A stretch of 52,156 bases of DNA from positions 1 through 52,156 of the forward strand of contig CAKQHO010000010.1 of NCBI GenBank assembly GCA_934234185.1, given 5' to 3'. Shown in pieces: positions 32,575-39,612 of this stretch; the stretch's first letter is position 1; each line of letters starts with the position of its first letter. Both the position numbers and the translations under genes were made by a program. The DNA comes from an uncultured Psychrobacillus sp. (GTDB taxonomy: Bacteria > Bacillota > Bacilli > Bacillales_A > Planococcaceae). The notes beneath the pieces were generated by a model. That model saw only the letters and a list, made by a program, of their open reading frames with translations, was not told where the DNA came from and searched no databases.

Positions 32575-33945
32575 TTATTTTAGTTTAAGTTTTTTAACAT
32601 AGCCTTCTTTGTTTTCTTGACGAGCACGGCCAATGGCTAGAGACTCTCCAGGGACATCTTTTGTAACAGTAGTACCTGCAGCAACATAAGCTTTTTTTCC
32701 AAGCGTTACTGGTGCCACTAAATTGGAATTACATCCTACAAATACGTCATCCTCTATTATTGTCTTAAATTTATTTTTACCATCATAGTTCACAGTAATC
32801 GCACCACATCCAATATTTACATTGGAGCCAATAGAAGCGTCTCCCATATAGCTTAGATGTGAAATTTTACTACCGTTTCCTACAATCGACTTTTTGACTT
32901 CTACAAAGTTGCCAATTTTCACTTCATTCCCTACCTCTGAATCCGGACGAATGTGTGCAAATGGGCCAATAGAAGTATGATCTCCTACCTCACTTGAGAG
33001 TACTACGGAAGAATGAACAGTTGTATTATTTCCAATTTTACTAGATACGATGTGACTATTTGGACCAATCAAGCAATTTTCCCCAATAATTGTTTTACCT
33101 TCAATAATTACTCCAGGTTGAATGATTGTATCGGAACCAATGACCGCATCACTGCTTATATATGTACTAAATGGATCGATGATTGTAACACCTTCACGCA
33201 TGTGACGATGTGCTATTCTCTCCCGCATAATTTTTTCTGCTTGAGCTAATGCTACTCGGTCATTAATACCCAGTGTTTCATTAAAATCATTTGCCGCATA
33301 AGCAGAAATGATTTCTCCCTCTTTCTGAAGAATTTCAATGACATCTGGCAAATAGTATTCACCCTGTGAATTTTCATTTTTCACTTGCTTTAAAGCACTA
33401 AATAATGCCTTGTTATCAAAACAATAAGTTCCTGAATTTATTTCTTGTACTTGCTGTTCTTCAGGTGAAGCATCCTTTTGCTCTACGATATATTTAACAT
33501 TTCCATCCTGGTTTCGAATAATTCTTCCGTATCCAGTTGGATTATCAGCAATAGCAGTTAGAATTGTTGCTTTTGCATTTGTAGAATGATGATGATTTAA
33601 AAGTTCCTGCATAGTTTCCGAAGTAATTAACGGAGTATCTCCACAAACGACAATCGTTGTACCAGGAAGCTCCGATAGTGTTTCTTTTGCTTGTAATACA
33701 GCATGTGCTGTTCCTAGCTGTTCTTCCTGCAAAGCATATTCGCTACGAGAGCCTAATTCACTTTGTACAGTTTCTGCGCCATGTCCTACGATGGTCACGA
33801 TTTTTTCAACGCCTACTCTTTCCATGTTTTCAATTACATGTTCTACCATAGGCTTACCACAAACAGGATGTAATACTTTATATAGACTTGACTTCATTCG
33901 AGTGCCTTTACCGGCTGCTAAAACAACAGCATAAGTATTTGTCAT
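32575..33945 (-). CDS. glmU: Bifunctional UDP-GlcNAc pyrophosphorylase/glucosamine-1-phosphate acetyltransferase
   Basis: Two last steps to UDP-GlcNAc for cell wall synthesis. The 456-residue protein has an N-terminal uridylyltransferase (VVLAAGKGTRMKSSLYKVLHP near residues 7-27) and a C-terminal left-handed beta helix of hexapeptide repeats from about 250 on, with the acetyltransferase core RPDSEVGNEVKIGNFVEVK near 330-350. The length matches the family. It has a sigma-A type promoter at 33983-34011. Confidence 0.97.
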   Translation of the reverse strand: MTNTYAVVLAAGKGTRMKSSLYKVLHPVCGKPMVEHVIENMERVGVEKIVTIVGHGAETVQSELGSRSEYALQEEQLGTAHAVLQAKETLSELPGTTIVVCGDTPLITSETMQELLNHHHSTNAKATILTAIADNPTGYGRIIRNQDGNVKYIVEQKDASPEEQQVQEINSGTYCFDNKALFSALKQVKNENSQGEYYLPDVIEILQKEGEIISAYAANDFNETLGINDRVALAQAEKIMRERIAHRHMREGVTIIDPFSTYISSDAVIGSDTIIQPGVIIEGKTIIGENCLIGPNSHIVSSKIGNNTTVHSSVVLSSEVGDHTSIGPFAHIRPDSEVGNEVKIGNFVEVKKSIVGNGSKISHLSYMGDASIGSNVNIGCGAITVNYDGKNKFKTIIEDDVFVGCNSNLVAPVTLGKKAYVAAGTTVTKDVPGESLAIGRARQENKEGYVKKLKLK

Positions 33946-33982
33946 TTATATTTTCCCTCCAGTGGGCTGATTTCCTCTTTTG

Positions 33983-34011
33983 ACTATATCGGAAATGAAA
34001 CCATTTTTCAA
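33983..34011 (-). promoter_or_regulatory. glmU promoter (sigma-A type)
   Basis: TTGAAA (34006-34011) and TATAGT (33983-33988) on the minus strand are 17 bp apart, 38 bp upstream of glmU. Confidence 0.7.
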
Positions 34012-34022
34012 GGAAATATCTC

Positions 34023-34052
34023 TTGACAAATACATGACAAAACAAGTAATAT
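34023..34052 (+). promoter_or_regulatory. Promoter-like sequence on the plus strand
   Basis: TTGACA (34023-34028) and TAATAT (34047-34052), 18 bp apart, point into the spoVG-glmU spacer, opposite to all nearby genes. It could drive a small RNA antisense to spoVG; this is inference from the motif only. Confidence 0.35.
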
Positions 34053-34168
34053 AGATGATTTTTACCTAATTAATGAAGTATTTCTGTCTTTCATTGGGAG
34101 ATATTTCATAAATAGAGAGCATACTTTGTTACTGAGAGGTTGTTAAGTGAGGGTTGTTGGAGCTAATG

Positions 34169-34224
34169 TCCTTCTACTAGGGGTTAACGAGAAGGAGCAG
34201 CTCCTGAGTAGGAACTGCCTCCTT
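34169..34224. other. Two overlapping, mutually exclusive hairpins
   Basis: TCCTTCT (34169-34175) pairs with AGAAGGA (34190-34196). AAGGAGCAGCTCCT (34192-34205) pairs, with one bulge and one mismatch or G-U pair, with AGGAACTGCCTCCTT (34210-34224). Both need bases 34192-34196, so only one can form at a time. No T run follows on either strand. Confidence 0.5.
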
Positions 34225-34274
34225 GTTATGCAGCAAAAATATGTGCATATTAAAAAAGTATGAGGCACGTTTAA

Positions 34275-34568
34275 TTAAACAGTTGCTTCCTCAATTTGAA
34301 TCTCTTCCGTTACATCTTCACATAAATGATATGCATATAAAACTGCCTCTTGGATTTTCGCTCTTGTGTTCACATTAATAGGATGTGCTATATCCCGAAA
34401 CTCTCCTTCAGGTGTACGCTTACTAGGCATAGCTACAAATAGACCTGCGTTTCCTTCTATCACTCTTATATCATGGACAACAAATTCATCATCCAAGGTA
34501 ATGGAAGCGATAGCTCTCATTCGTCCATCTGTTATCACTTTTCGTAGTCTCACATCGGTTACTTCCAT
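34275..34568 (-). CDS. spoVG: SpoVG RNA/DNA-binding regulator
   Basis: Small regulator of sporulation septation and other processes; homologs bind nucleic acid. The 97-residue product has the conserved MEVTDVRLRKV start and the IRVIEGNAGLFVAMPSKRTP segment, with a C-terminal helix. The length is identical to B. subtilis SpoVG as I recall it. The promoter is of sigma-H type (34609-34635), under an AT-rich upstream tract, as in B. subtilis. Confidence 0.97.
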   Translation of the reverse strand: MEVTDVRLRKVITDGRMRAIASITLDDEFVVHDIRVIEGNAGLFVAMPSKRTPEGEFRDIAHPINVNTRAKIQEAVLYAYHLCEDVTEEIQIEEATV

Positions 34569-34608
34569 TTATGCCCACTCCTTTACTCTAATTTATCATT
34601 TATTTATC

Positions 34609-34635
34609 ATTCTACATAAATATTAAAAGTCCTTC
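34609..34635 (-). promoter_or_regulatory. sigma-H promoter of spoVG
   Basis: GAAGGACTT (34627-34635) and GTAGAAT (34609-34615) on the minus strand are 11 bp apart, matching RnAGGAwww and RnnGAAT of sigma-H. spoVG is a classic sigma-H gene. Confidence 0.8.
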
Positions 34636-34787
34636 TTATTGTTGAGAATATTTTTAATATTATAACATAGTATATAAGTAATATTTTTAAAATTGCAACA
34701 TTTTTTTCAAAAAATTAAACAGAAGACATATTTTTTAGAAGAAAAAAGTCTTTACTTAATTCAATTACTATTACAAAAGATAGATAA

Positions 34788-34922
34788 GTGAAGAAGAAAA
34801 TAAAGCTGTATAAGAGCTTTTTTAGTTTAATGGATATTAATCAAGACCAGATAAATAAACTCTTAGTGGAAGTAAGTGAAGACAAACGTAATAAAGCAAG
34901 ATACGTTGCAAAGGTGAGGTAG
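34788..34922 (+). other. Doubtful small open frame in the ridA-spoVG spacer
   Basis: A GTG-started frame of 44 codons with a highly charged, protein-like translation (contains DINQDQINKLLVEVSEDKR). An internal ATG at 34830 gives 30 codons. No clear ribosome site or promoter was found. It may be a remnant of a lost gene or chance; not called as a gene. Confidence 0.2.
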
Positions 34923-34936
34923 TGCAAATAAACTCT

Positions 34937-35020
34937 AAAGACCGCAAGCAATATAGGTTTACTGGTTATTTGTTTAGTAGGACTTTTCCCTCGAGGGGTA
35001 AGGCGTAGTAACTAGACAAT
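34937..35020 (+). repeat. Degenerate intergenic repeat, copy R4
   Basis: Begins AAAGACCGCAAGCAATATAGG and ends GGCGTAGTAACTAGACAA, matching the ends of copy R3 (AAAAGCGCAAGCG and GACGCTGTAGCTAAACAA). The middle has diverged. It lies next to the ridA terminator. Confidence 0.55.
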
Positions 35021-35021
35021 T

Positions 35022-35050
35022 AAAAAAACCATGAACACTATGCTCATGGT
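35022..35050 (-). terminator. ridA terminator
   Basis: Minus strand ACCATGA-gcatagtgt-TCATGGT followed by TTTTTT. Confidence 0.85.
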
Positions 35051-35094
35051 ATAAAATTCTACTTATTTTTTCAAAAACTAATTAGAGCTTTTAA

Positions 35095-35466
35095 TTAGAC
35101 TGTAGCAATGACCTCGATCTCTACCTTCACATCTTTTGGAAGACGAGCTACTTCTACAGCAGAACGAGCTGGCTTGTGGCCTTCAAAATGCTTTTCATAA
35201 GCAGCATTGAATTCTGCAAAATCATTCATATCCTTTAAAAAAACAAGGGTTTTTACAACTTTATCTAGGGAAGAGCCAGCTTCTTCTAGGACAGCCTTCA
35301 GGTTCGCAAATACTTGCTCCGTTTGTTCTGTAATAGATCCTTCCACCACTTCCCCCTCAGGTGTTAAAGGAATTTGTCCAGAGGTATATACCATGTTATT
35401 TACAAGCATCCCTTGAACGTATGGTCCAATTGCGGCTGGAGCCTTAGTCGTTGAAATCTCTTTCAT
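35095..35466 (-). CDS. ridA: RidA-family enamine/imine deaminase (YabJ)
   Basis: Hydrolyses reactive 2-aminoacrylate and related imines. The 123-residue protein shows the RidA features TTKAPAAIGPYVQGM near residues 5-20, YTSGQIPLTPEG, and the C-terminal arginine segment PARSAVEVARLPKDVKVEIEVIA. A longer in-frame form reaching 35538 would lie inside purR; the ATG at 35466 has AAGGGTGG before it and gives the normal length. It overlaps purR by 23 bp, so the two are coupled. Confidence 0.95.
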   Translation of the reverse strand: MKEISTTKAPAAIGPYVQGMLVNNMVYTSGQIPLTPEGEVVEGSITEQTEQVFANLKAVLEEAGSSLDKVVKTLVFLKDMNDFAEFNAAYEKHFEGHKPARSAVEVARLPKDVKVEIEVIATV

Positions 35467-36295
35467 GAATATTTCCACCCTTCGTAAAATAGTTTCCTTC
35501 AGATAAAGCAATAGTATTATCCTTTTCATTAACCTCATGTAGCTTCACCAAGGAAAGATAATTTTCTAGAAGATGCTCACTCTCGTGCTCTGCTTCTACC
35601 AAAACCGCTATCCCAGCAAGCTCACAATTAAATTCCTCTAGCAGGCTTTTCATCCCATTAATGGTTCCGCCTACTTTCATGAAATCATCCGTTATTAACA
35701 CTCGTTGACCCTTTTCCATACTTCTTTTAGAAAGCACCATTGTTTGAATTCTACGAGCAGATCCCGATACGTAATTGATACTTACTGTTGGGCCCTCTGT
35801 TACCTTACTATCTCTACGTACTACAACCACTGGTACATTTAAGTACTTTGCAATAGCGTGGGCAATCGGAATCCCTTTAGTTGCTACAGTCATGATTGCA
35901 TCAATTTTAACGTCCGCAAAAGCTGAGGCAAAGACCTTCCCTATTTTATTCATCAAGGACGGACTTCCAAGTAAGTCTGTAAGATAAAGATAGCCCCCTG
36001 GCAACATGCGCTCTGCTTTAGAAAGCTGAGCAATTAATTCCTGAGTAACTTTCCTTACCTCTTCCTCAGACATAGTAGGAATATATTTGACTCCCCCTGC
36101 TGCTCCTGGAACTGTTACTAATAGACCGCTGCCTCTAGCCTCAAATGTTTCTTTCACTATAGTTAAGTCTTCGCTTATAGAGGATTTTGCAGACTCATAT
36201 AAGGTTGAGAAAAACGTTAGAGATATCAGTTTATGAGGATGCTCTATTAAATATTGCGTCATGTCTACAAGACGTTCGCTTCTTTTCCATTTCAT
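35444..36295 (-). CDS. purR: Purine operon repressor PurR
   Basis: PRPP-responsive repressor of purine genes. The 283-residue protein has an N-terminal winged helix (about 1-72: KRSERLVDMTQYLIEHPH) and a phosphoribosyltransferase-like domain with RVLITDDFMKVGGT near 200-213, the PRPP-binding loop. I chose the ATG at 36295 (AGAGGTG at 6 bp) over a GTG nine bases upstream. A PurBox-like TTCCGAATGT lies just upstream, which suggests autoregulation. Confidence 0.96.
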   Translation of the reverse strand: MKWKRSERLVDMTQYLIEHPHKLISLTFFSTLYESAKSSISEDLTIVKETFEARGSGLLVTVPGAAGGVKYIPTMSEEEVRKVTQELIAQLSKAERMLPGGYLYLTDLLGSPSLMNKIGKVFASAFADVKIDAIMTVATKGIPIAHAIAKYLNVPVVVVRRDSKVTEGPTVSINYVSGSARRIQTMVLSKRSMEKGQRVLITDDFMKVGGTINGMKSLLEEFNCELAGIAVLVEAEHESEHLLENYLSLVKLHEVNEKDNTIALSEGNYFTKGGNIHERDFND

Positions 36296-36310
36296 ATTTT
36301 TCACCTCTAT

Positions 36311-36320
36311 TTCCGAATGT
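36311..36320. promoter_or_regulatory. Possible PurBox upstream of purR
   Basis: TTCCGAATGT, within ATTTCCGAATGTTTT, resembles the PurR operator core CCGAAC. It lies 15 bp before the purR start. Only one convincing half was seen; PurR usually binds two. Confidence 0.3.
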
Positions 36321-36351
36321 TTTAATGAAAACTTAACATAAACATACGTAT

Positions 36352-37218
36352 TTAAGCAAGAGGTTGACGATCTCCGACTAATCTTACCGCATAGACCTCA
36401 TCACAGAATCCTCGCAAGCCGTTGTACACTCTTTGTACTCTGGATTCATGGTTGACTAAGCCGAAGACTGTCGGACCACTTCCACTCATTAATACAGCGT
36501 CTGCTCCAAACTTTTTCATCTGGTCTTTTAAAACAGCAACTTCAGGATATAACTTTAAAGTAACGTCCTCTAGCACATTACCTAGAGATGAGCACATTAA
36601 ATGGTAATCCTTCTCTTCAATCGCTTTCACCATTTGTTTAGTTCGAGGATGTTTTATTTGATTTAGCTTTAAGTTTCCGTATACATCTGCAGTGGATACT
36701 CCAAGTGTCGGCTTTGCAAGAATTACCCAACAGTTAGCTGGACTTGGAAGCTCTTGAATTTTTTCTCCTCTTCCAGTCGCCAGAGCAGTACCACCATATA
36801 CACAAAAGGCTACATCAGAGCCAATTTTCGTTCCTATCTCGGCAAGCTCGTCCAAGCTAAGACCTAAGTTCCATAATGTATTTAAGCCCTTCAAGGTTGC
36901 TGCTGCATCACTACTTCCGCCAGCTAAACCAGCTGCTACAGGAATATTCTTCTCAATAGAGATGGAGACTCCCGACTTTACTCGATATCTATCCTTCAGA
37001 ATTTTAGCAGCCTGGTATGCCAAATTACGATGATCATTAGGAACAAAGCGATCCAACGACAATATATGTATCGCTCCATCATCTCTTAGCTCTAGTCCAA
37101 TACGGTCAGCCAAATCAACTGTGGTCATGATCATTTCTAACTCATGATATCCGTCTGAACGTTTATGTAAAACATCTAATGTTAAATTTATTTTAGCAGG
37201 TGCTTTCACATAGTACAT
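36352..37218 (-). CDS. ispE: 4-diphosphocytidyl-2-C-methyl-D-erythritol kinase
   Basis: GHMP kinase of the MEP isoprenoid pathway. The 288-residue protein shows the family start KAPAKINLTLDVLHKRSDGYHEL (positions 5-27), the glycine-rich ATP loop PVAAGLAGGSSDAAAT near 93-108, and the C-terminal MSGSGPTVFGL near 250. The length is normal. It has GGAG 8 bp before the ATG and sits between sspF and purR as in B. subtilis. Confidence 0.96.
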   Translation of the reverse strand: MYYVKAPAKINLTLDVLHKRSDGYHELEMIMTTVDLADRIGLELRDDGAIHILSLDRFVPNDHRNLAYQAAKILKDRYRVKSGVSISIEKNIPVAAGLAGGSSDAAATLKGLNTLWNLGLSLDELAEIGTKIGSDVAFCVYGGTALATGRGEKIQELPSPANCWVILAKPTLGVSTADVYGNLKLNQIKHPRTKQMVKAIEEKDYHLMCSSLGNVLEDVTLKLYPEVAVLKDQMKKFGADAVLMSGSGPTVFGLVNHESRVQRVYNGLRGFCDEVYAVRLVGDRQPLA

Positions 37219-37293
37219 CCCATCTGCTCCTTTTCCTACTTATGCTGAAACCTATTTTACCATAGTCCCTTCAGTTTGAGAAAAAGATTGGAA

Positions 37294-37325
37294 GAAAAAA
37301 GAAAAGGCGAAATTTTCGCCTTTTC
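37294..37325 (-). terminator. sspF terminator
   Basis: GAAAAGGCGAAA paired with TTTCGCCTTTTC (37301-37325), then TTTTTTC on the minus strand. Confidence 0.9.
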
Positions 37326-37366
37326 CTGCTAGTTGTAAATTTAAAATTCGAATACAAGTCGGTAAC

Positions 37367-37546
37367 TTATGATTTATTTTGGTTGTTCACTTTTTGTTCA
37401 GCCATTTCAATCGCTCGTTTTACCATATTCCCTGCATCGCGGGCTTTTATGCCTCCCCAGCCTTCGGTTTTTACTACATCATAAAATCCAAGATCCTTCG
37501 CTATCTCTTCTTTTAATTCCTTAGACATTACACCTTTTCTAGACAT
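37367..37546 (-). CDS. sspF: Small acid-soluble spore protein SspF
   Basis: A 59-residue forespore protein of the alpha/beta SASP group (minor type). It starts MSRKGVMSKELKEEIAKDLG and includes FYDVVKTEGWGGIKARDAGN and a MVKRAIEMAEQ helix, closely like B. subtilis SspF. It binds spore DNA or related targets. GGAGG lies 8 bp before the ATG. A sigma-G-like -10 (CATACTA) is upstream, and it has its own terminator. This gene is shorter than 60 codons and easily missed. Confidence 0.95.
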   Translation of the reverse strand: MSRKGVMSKELKEEIAKDLGFYDVVKTEGWGGIKARDAGNMVKRAIEMAEQKVNNQNKS

Positions 37547-37581
37547 ATGGTGAAGCCTCCCTTTTTAACAACTAGCCTACT

Positions 37582-37588
37582 TAGTATG
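37582..37588 (-). promoter_or_regulatory. sigma-G -10 element of sspF
   Basis: CATACTA on the minus strand is a perfect sigma-G -10, 36 bp from the start codon. The expected -35 position falls at the end of the veg terminator and matches only weakly. Confidence 0.6.
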
Positions 37589-37600
37589 CACAATATAATC

Positions 37601-37632
37601 AAAAAAACTCCCTTTCCAAAAAAGAAAGGGAG
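37601..37632 (-). terminator. veg terminator
   Basis: CTCCCTTTC-ttttttg-GAAAGGGAG stem (37608-37632) followed by seven T on the minus strand. Confidence 0.92.
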
Positions 37633-37663
37633 CATTCAAAATATGAATAAAAAGTTCAAAAAC

Positions 37664-37927
37664 CTATTTTACCACAATTAAATTATTTGCTTCATCAAAG
37701 ATAGTGATTTCTACTGCTTCTGTCAAAATGTCTGCATAACTATAAGATACTCGTTCAAAAGAATTTTCATCTTGATCCAGGTCGATTACGAAAACTGCGT
37801 GATATGTTTCTCTTAGCACACCAGCTCGCTCGATTGTTTTCTTGCGTCCACCGTTTGCTTTTAATTGCAAACGTTTGCCTAAATGATGATCTAAAGACTT
37901 TTTAATATCAGCTAAAGTTTTTGGCAT
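37664..37927 (-). CDS. veg: Veg protein (biofilm-related)
   Basis: An 87-residue, very strongly expressed small protein with an SH3-like barrel; in B. subtilis Veg stimulates biofilm matrix genes by opposing SinR. It shows MPKTLADIKKSLDHHLGKR, LKANGGRKKTIERAGVLRET and YHAVFVIDLD. It has the family's strong promoter (37952-37980). In B. subtilis yabG lies between rsmA and veg; here only 154 bp of non-coding DNA separate them. Confidence 0.95.
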   Translation of the reverse strand: MPKTLADIKKSLDHHLGKRLQLKANGGRKKTIERAGVLRETYHAVFVIDLDQDENSFERVSYSYADILTEAVEITIFDEANNLIVVK

Positions 37928-37951
37928 TTCGCTTACACCTCACTGAATATT

Positions 37952-37980
37952 ATGATACCACATTATTATTTTATTGTCAA
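37952..37980 (-). promoter_or_regulatory. veg promoter (sigma-A, strong)
   Basis: TTGACA (37975-37980) and TATCAT (37952-37957) on the minus strand are 17 bp apart, with A/T-rich DNA upstream. The B. subtilis veg promoter is a classic strong sigma-A promoter. Confidence 0.85.
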
Positions 37981-38081
37981 ACAAAATATTTTAACAACGA
38001 AGTACTATGCTTGTCAATAACTTTATTTATCAGTTATAAAATTTTTTAATATCAATATTACTAATATTGTAACAAGTATAA

Positions 38082-38963
38082 TTAATGAAAATGCGGATAT
38101 AGTTCATCAGCAAGCTTACCAAATTCCTCAATCGTTAAAGTTTCCCCTCTACGAGTAGGCACTATATTTACATTTTCGAGTGCTTGAATGATTAGCTCCT
38201 TCTTCTCTTTCCCTTTTGGTAAAGAAGCCTGCAGGTTATTGATAATTGTTTTTCTCCGTTGCACAAAAGATCCTCTTGATACACGAAAGAAAAAATCTTC
38301 GTCTATTACTTTGACCGGTGGCTCTTCATGTCGAGTTAACTTGATCACAGCAGAATCTACATTTGGCTGAGGCATAAAGACTGCCTTAGGAACGGTCATG
38401 GCTACCTCGGCTTTCATGTAGTATTGAATTGCAATAGATAAAGACCCATATGCTTTGGTCCCTGGGATAGCTGTGATTCTATCAGCTACTTCCTTTTGCA
38501 TCATCACTACCATGCCCCGGATAGGTAAACGGTCCATTAATAGCTTCAGTAAAATTGGGGTAGTAACATAATACGGCAAGTTTGCAACAACCATGACATC
38601 TTGATAGCCAGAAAGCTTTTCTTCCCAAATATTAAGGATATCTGCTTCTAGAATATCAGAATGAATTATTTCCACATTATTATAAGGCGAAAGGGTATCC
38701 TCCAAGACAGGTAAAAGACGCTGATCTATTTCAAAAGATATTACTTTTCCTGCAGCTCTGGCTAAATGCTCTGTTAAAGCCCCGATTCCTGGACCAACTT
38801 CTATTGCCGCAGACTCCTTGTTCAGGTTTGCATGGCTTACAATATTCCGTAGTATGTTAGGATCAATTAAGAAATTTTGCCCTAAGCTCTTTTTAAAAGA
38901 GAAACCATACTTTTTTAAGATTTCCTGGGTTCTAATTGGGGTTGCGATATCTTTTTGCGTCAT
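38082..38963 (-). CDS. rsmA: 16S rRNA dimethyladenosine transferase RsmA/KsgA
   Basis: Dimethylates A1518 and A1519 (E. coli numbering) of 16S rRNA. The 293-residue SAM enzyme shows FKKSLGQNFLIDPNIL near residue 22, AIEVGPGIGALTEHL near 54, and the catalytic VVANLPYYVTTPIL near 126-139. The length matches the family. Its start overlaps the rnmV stop by one base. Loss of KsgA gives kasugamycin resistance; this copy is intact. Confidence 0.97.
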   Translation of the reverse strand: MTQKDIATPIRTQEILKKYGFSFKKSLGQNFLIDPNILRNIVSHANLNKESAAIEVGPGIGALTEHLARAAGKVISFEIDQRLLPVLEDTLSPYNNVEIIHSDILEADILNIWEEKLSGYQDVMVVANLPYYVTTPILLKLLMDRLPIRGMVVMMQKEVADRITAIPGTKAYGSLSIAIQYYMKAEVAMTVPKAVFMPQPNVDSAVIKLTRHEEPPVKVIDEDFFFRVSRGSFVQRRKTIINNLQASLPKGKEKKELIIQALENVNIVPTRRGETLTIEEFGKLADELYPHFH

Positions 38964-39526
38964 TATTTACTGTCCTCCGAGTTTAATTGTAAAATAGCCT
39001 CTTCCAATTGCTTAATGGAAATTTGAAAGATGGACAATCGCTTTTGCAGCTGTTTTCCATTTGTATAACCAATTTTTAAAATATCCCCAAGCCTTGTTCG
39101 TCTTTCCTTAGAATTGGGGTGTCCGATAAGCTTCCCTTCAATCAAAATAGCTAATGGGATTTGTTCCTCGTCTTCGCTATTCGTCTTAGGTGTATAGACA
39201 TCGGTAAGAGCTTGTCTAATATCTTCATCCCTTGCATGCTCAATCCCAAGGCTTTTCCCATTTTTAGCTATCGTTTTATCCTTTGATAAAAAAGCATGTT
39301 TTACACCTGGTACATGTTCTTCAATGATAGCTCTAATTCTTCTACCAGGATAATCTGGGTCAGTAAAAACAATGACCCCTCTTTTCTCCTGGGCATGCTG
39401 GATTTTCATTAAAGTTTCTTTGGAGATAGCAGATCCATTTGTTTCAATAGTATCCGCTTCTACAGAACGTTTTATAGCAGTCGTGTCATCTTTTCCTTCC
39501 ACGACAATTATTTCCTTCACTCGCAA
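38963..39526 (-). CDS. rnmV: Ribonuclease M5
   Basis: Matures 5S rRNA from its precursor. The 187-residue protein has a Toprim domain: IIVVEGKDDTTAIKR near residues 6-20 (catalytic Glu) and GVIVFTDPDYPGRRIRA near 50-66 (the DxD segment). The length agrees with B. subtilis RnmV (186). It is coupled to rsmA by a one-base overlap, as usual. Confidence 0.96.
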   Translation of the reverse strand: MRVKEIIVVEGKDDTTAIKRSVEADTIETNGSAISKETLMKIQHAQEKRGVIVFTDPDYPGRRIRAIIEEHVPGVKHAFLSKDKTIAKNGKSLGIEHARDEDIRQALTDVYTPKTNSEDEEQIPLAILIEGKLIGHPNSKERRTRLGDILKIGYTNGKQLQKRLSIFQISIKQLEEAILQLNSEDSK

Positions 39527-39571
39527 ACAGCTTCCTCTTTTCTTTGCTCACTATATCCTCTATCATAACGC

Positions 39572-39605
39572 AAAAAAGCTTCCCCTTACAACGAAAGGGA
39601 AAGCT
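39572..39605 (-). terminator. yabE terminator
   Basis: AGCTTTCCCTT-tcgttgt-AAGGGGAAGCT (39577-39605) with one mismatch, followed by TTTTTTG on the minus strand. Confidence 0.85.
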
Positions 39606-39612
39606 ATGCAAA

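Larger units (their letters stand above)
33946..34274. other. spoVG-glmU spacer with structured elements
   Basis: This 329-bp gap holds the glmU promoter, a plus-strand promoter-like TTGACA-18-TAATAT (34023-34052), and two overlapping inverted repeats (34169-34196 and 34192-34224) that cannot form together. No open reading frame of note was seen. Confidence 0.65.
34569..35094. other. ridA-spoVG spacer
   Basis: This 526-bp gap contains the sigma-H spoVG promoter (34609-34635), an AT-rich block (34640-34780) like the upstream tract of B. subtilis spoVG, a 44-codon plus-strand open frame (34788-34922, low confidence), repeat copy R4 (34937-35020) and the ridA terminator (35022-35050). Confidence 0.7.

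Noticed and set aside
34922..35011. GTG-started plus-strand frame of about 29 codons after the 44-codon frame
   Set aside because: Most of it lies inside repeat copy R4 (from 34937), which explains its open frame and composition; no homology recognised.
35467..35538. Longer N-terminus for ridA
   Set aside because: The extra 24 residues overlap the purR coding end and are not part of the RidA fold; a ribosome site precedes the ATG at 35466.
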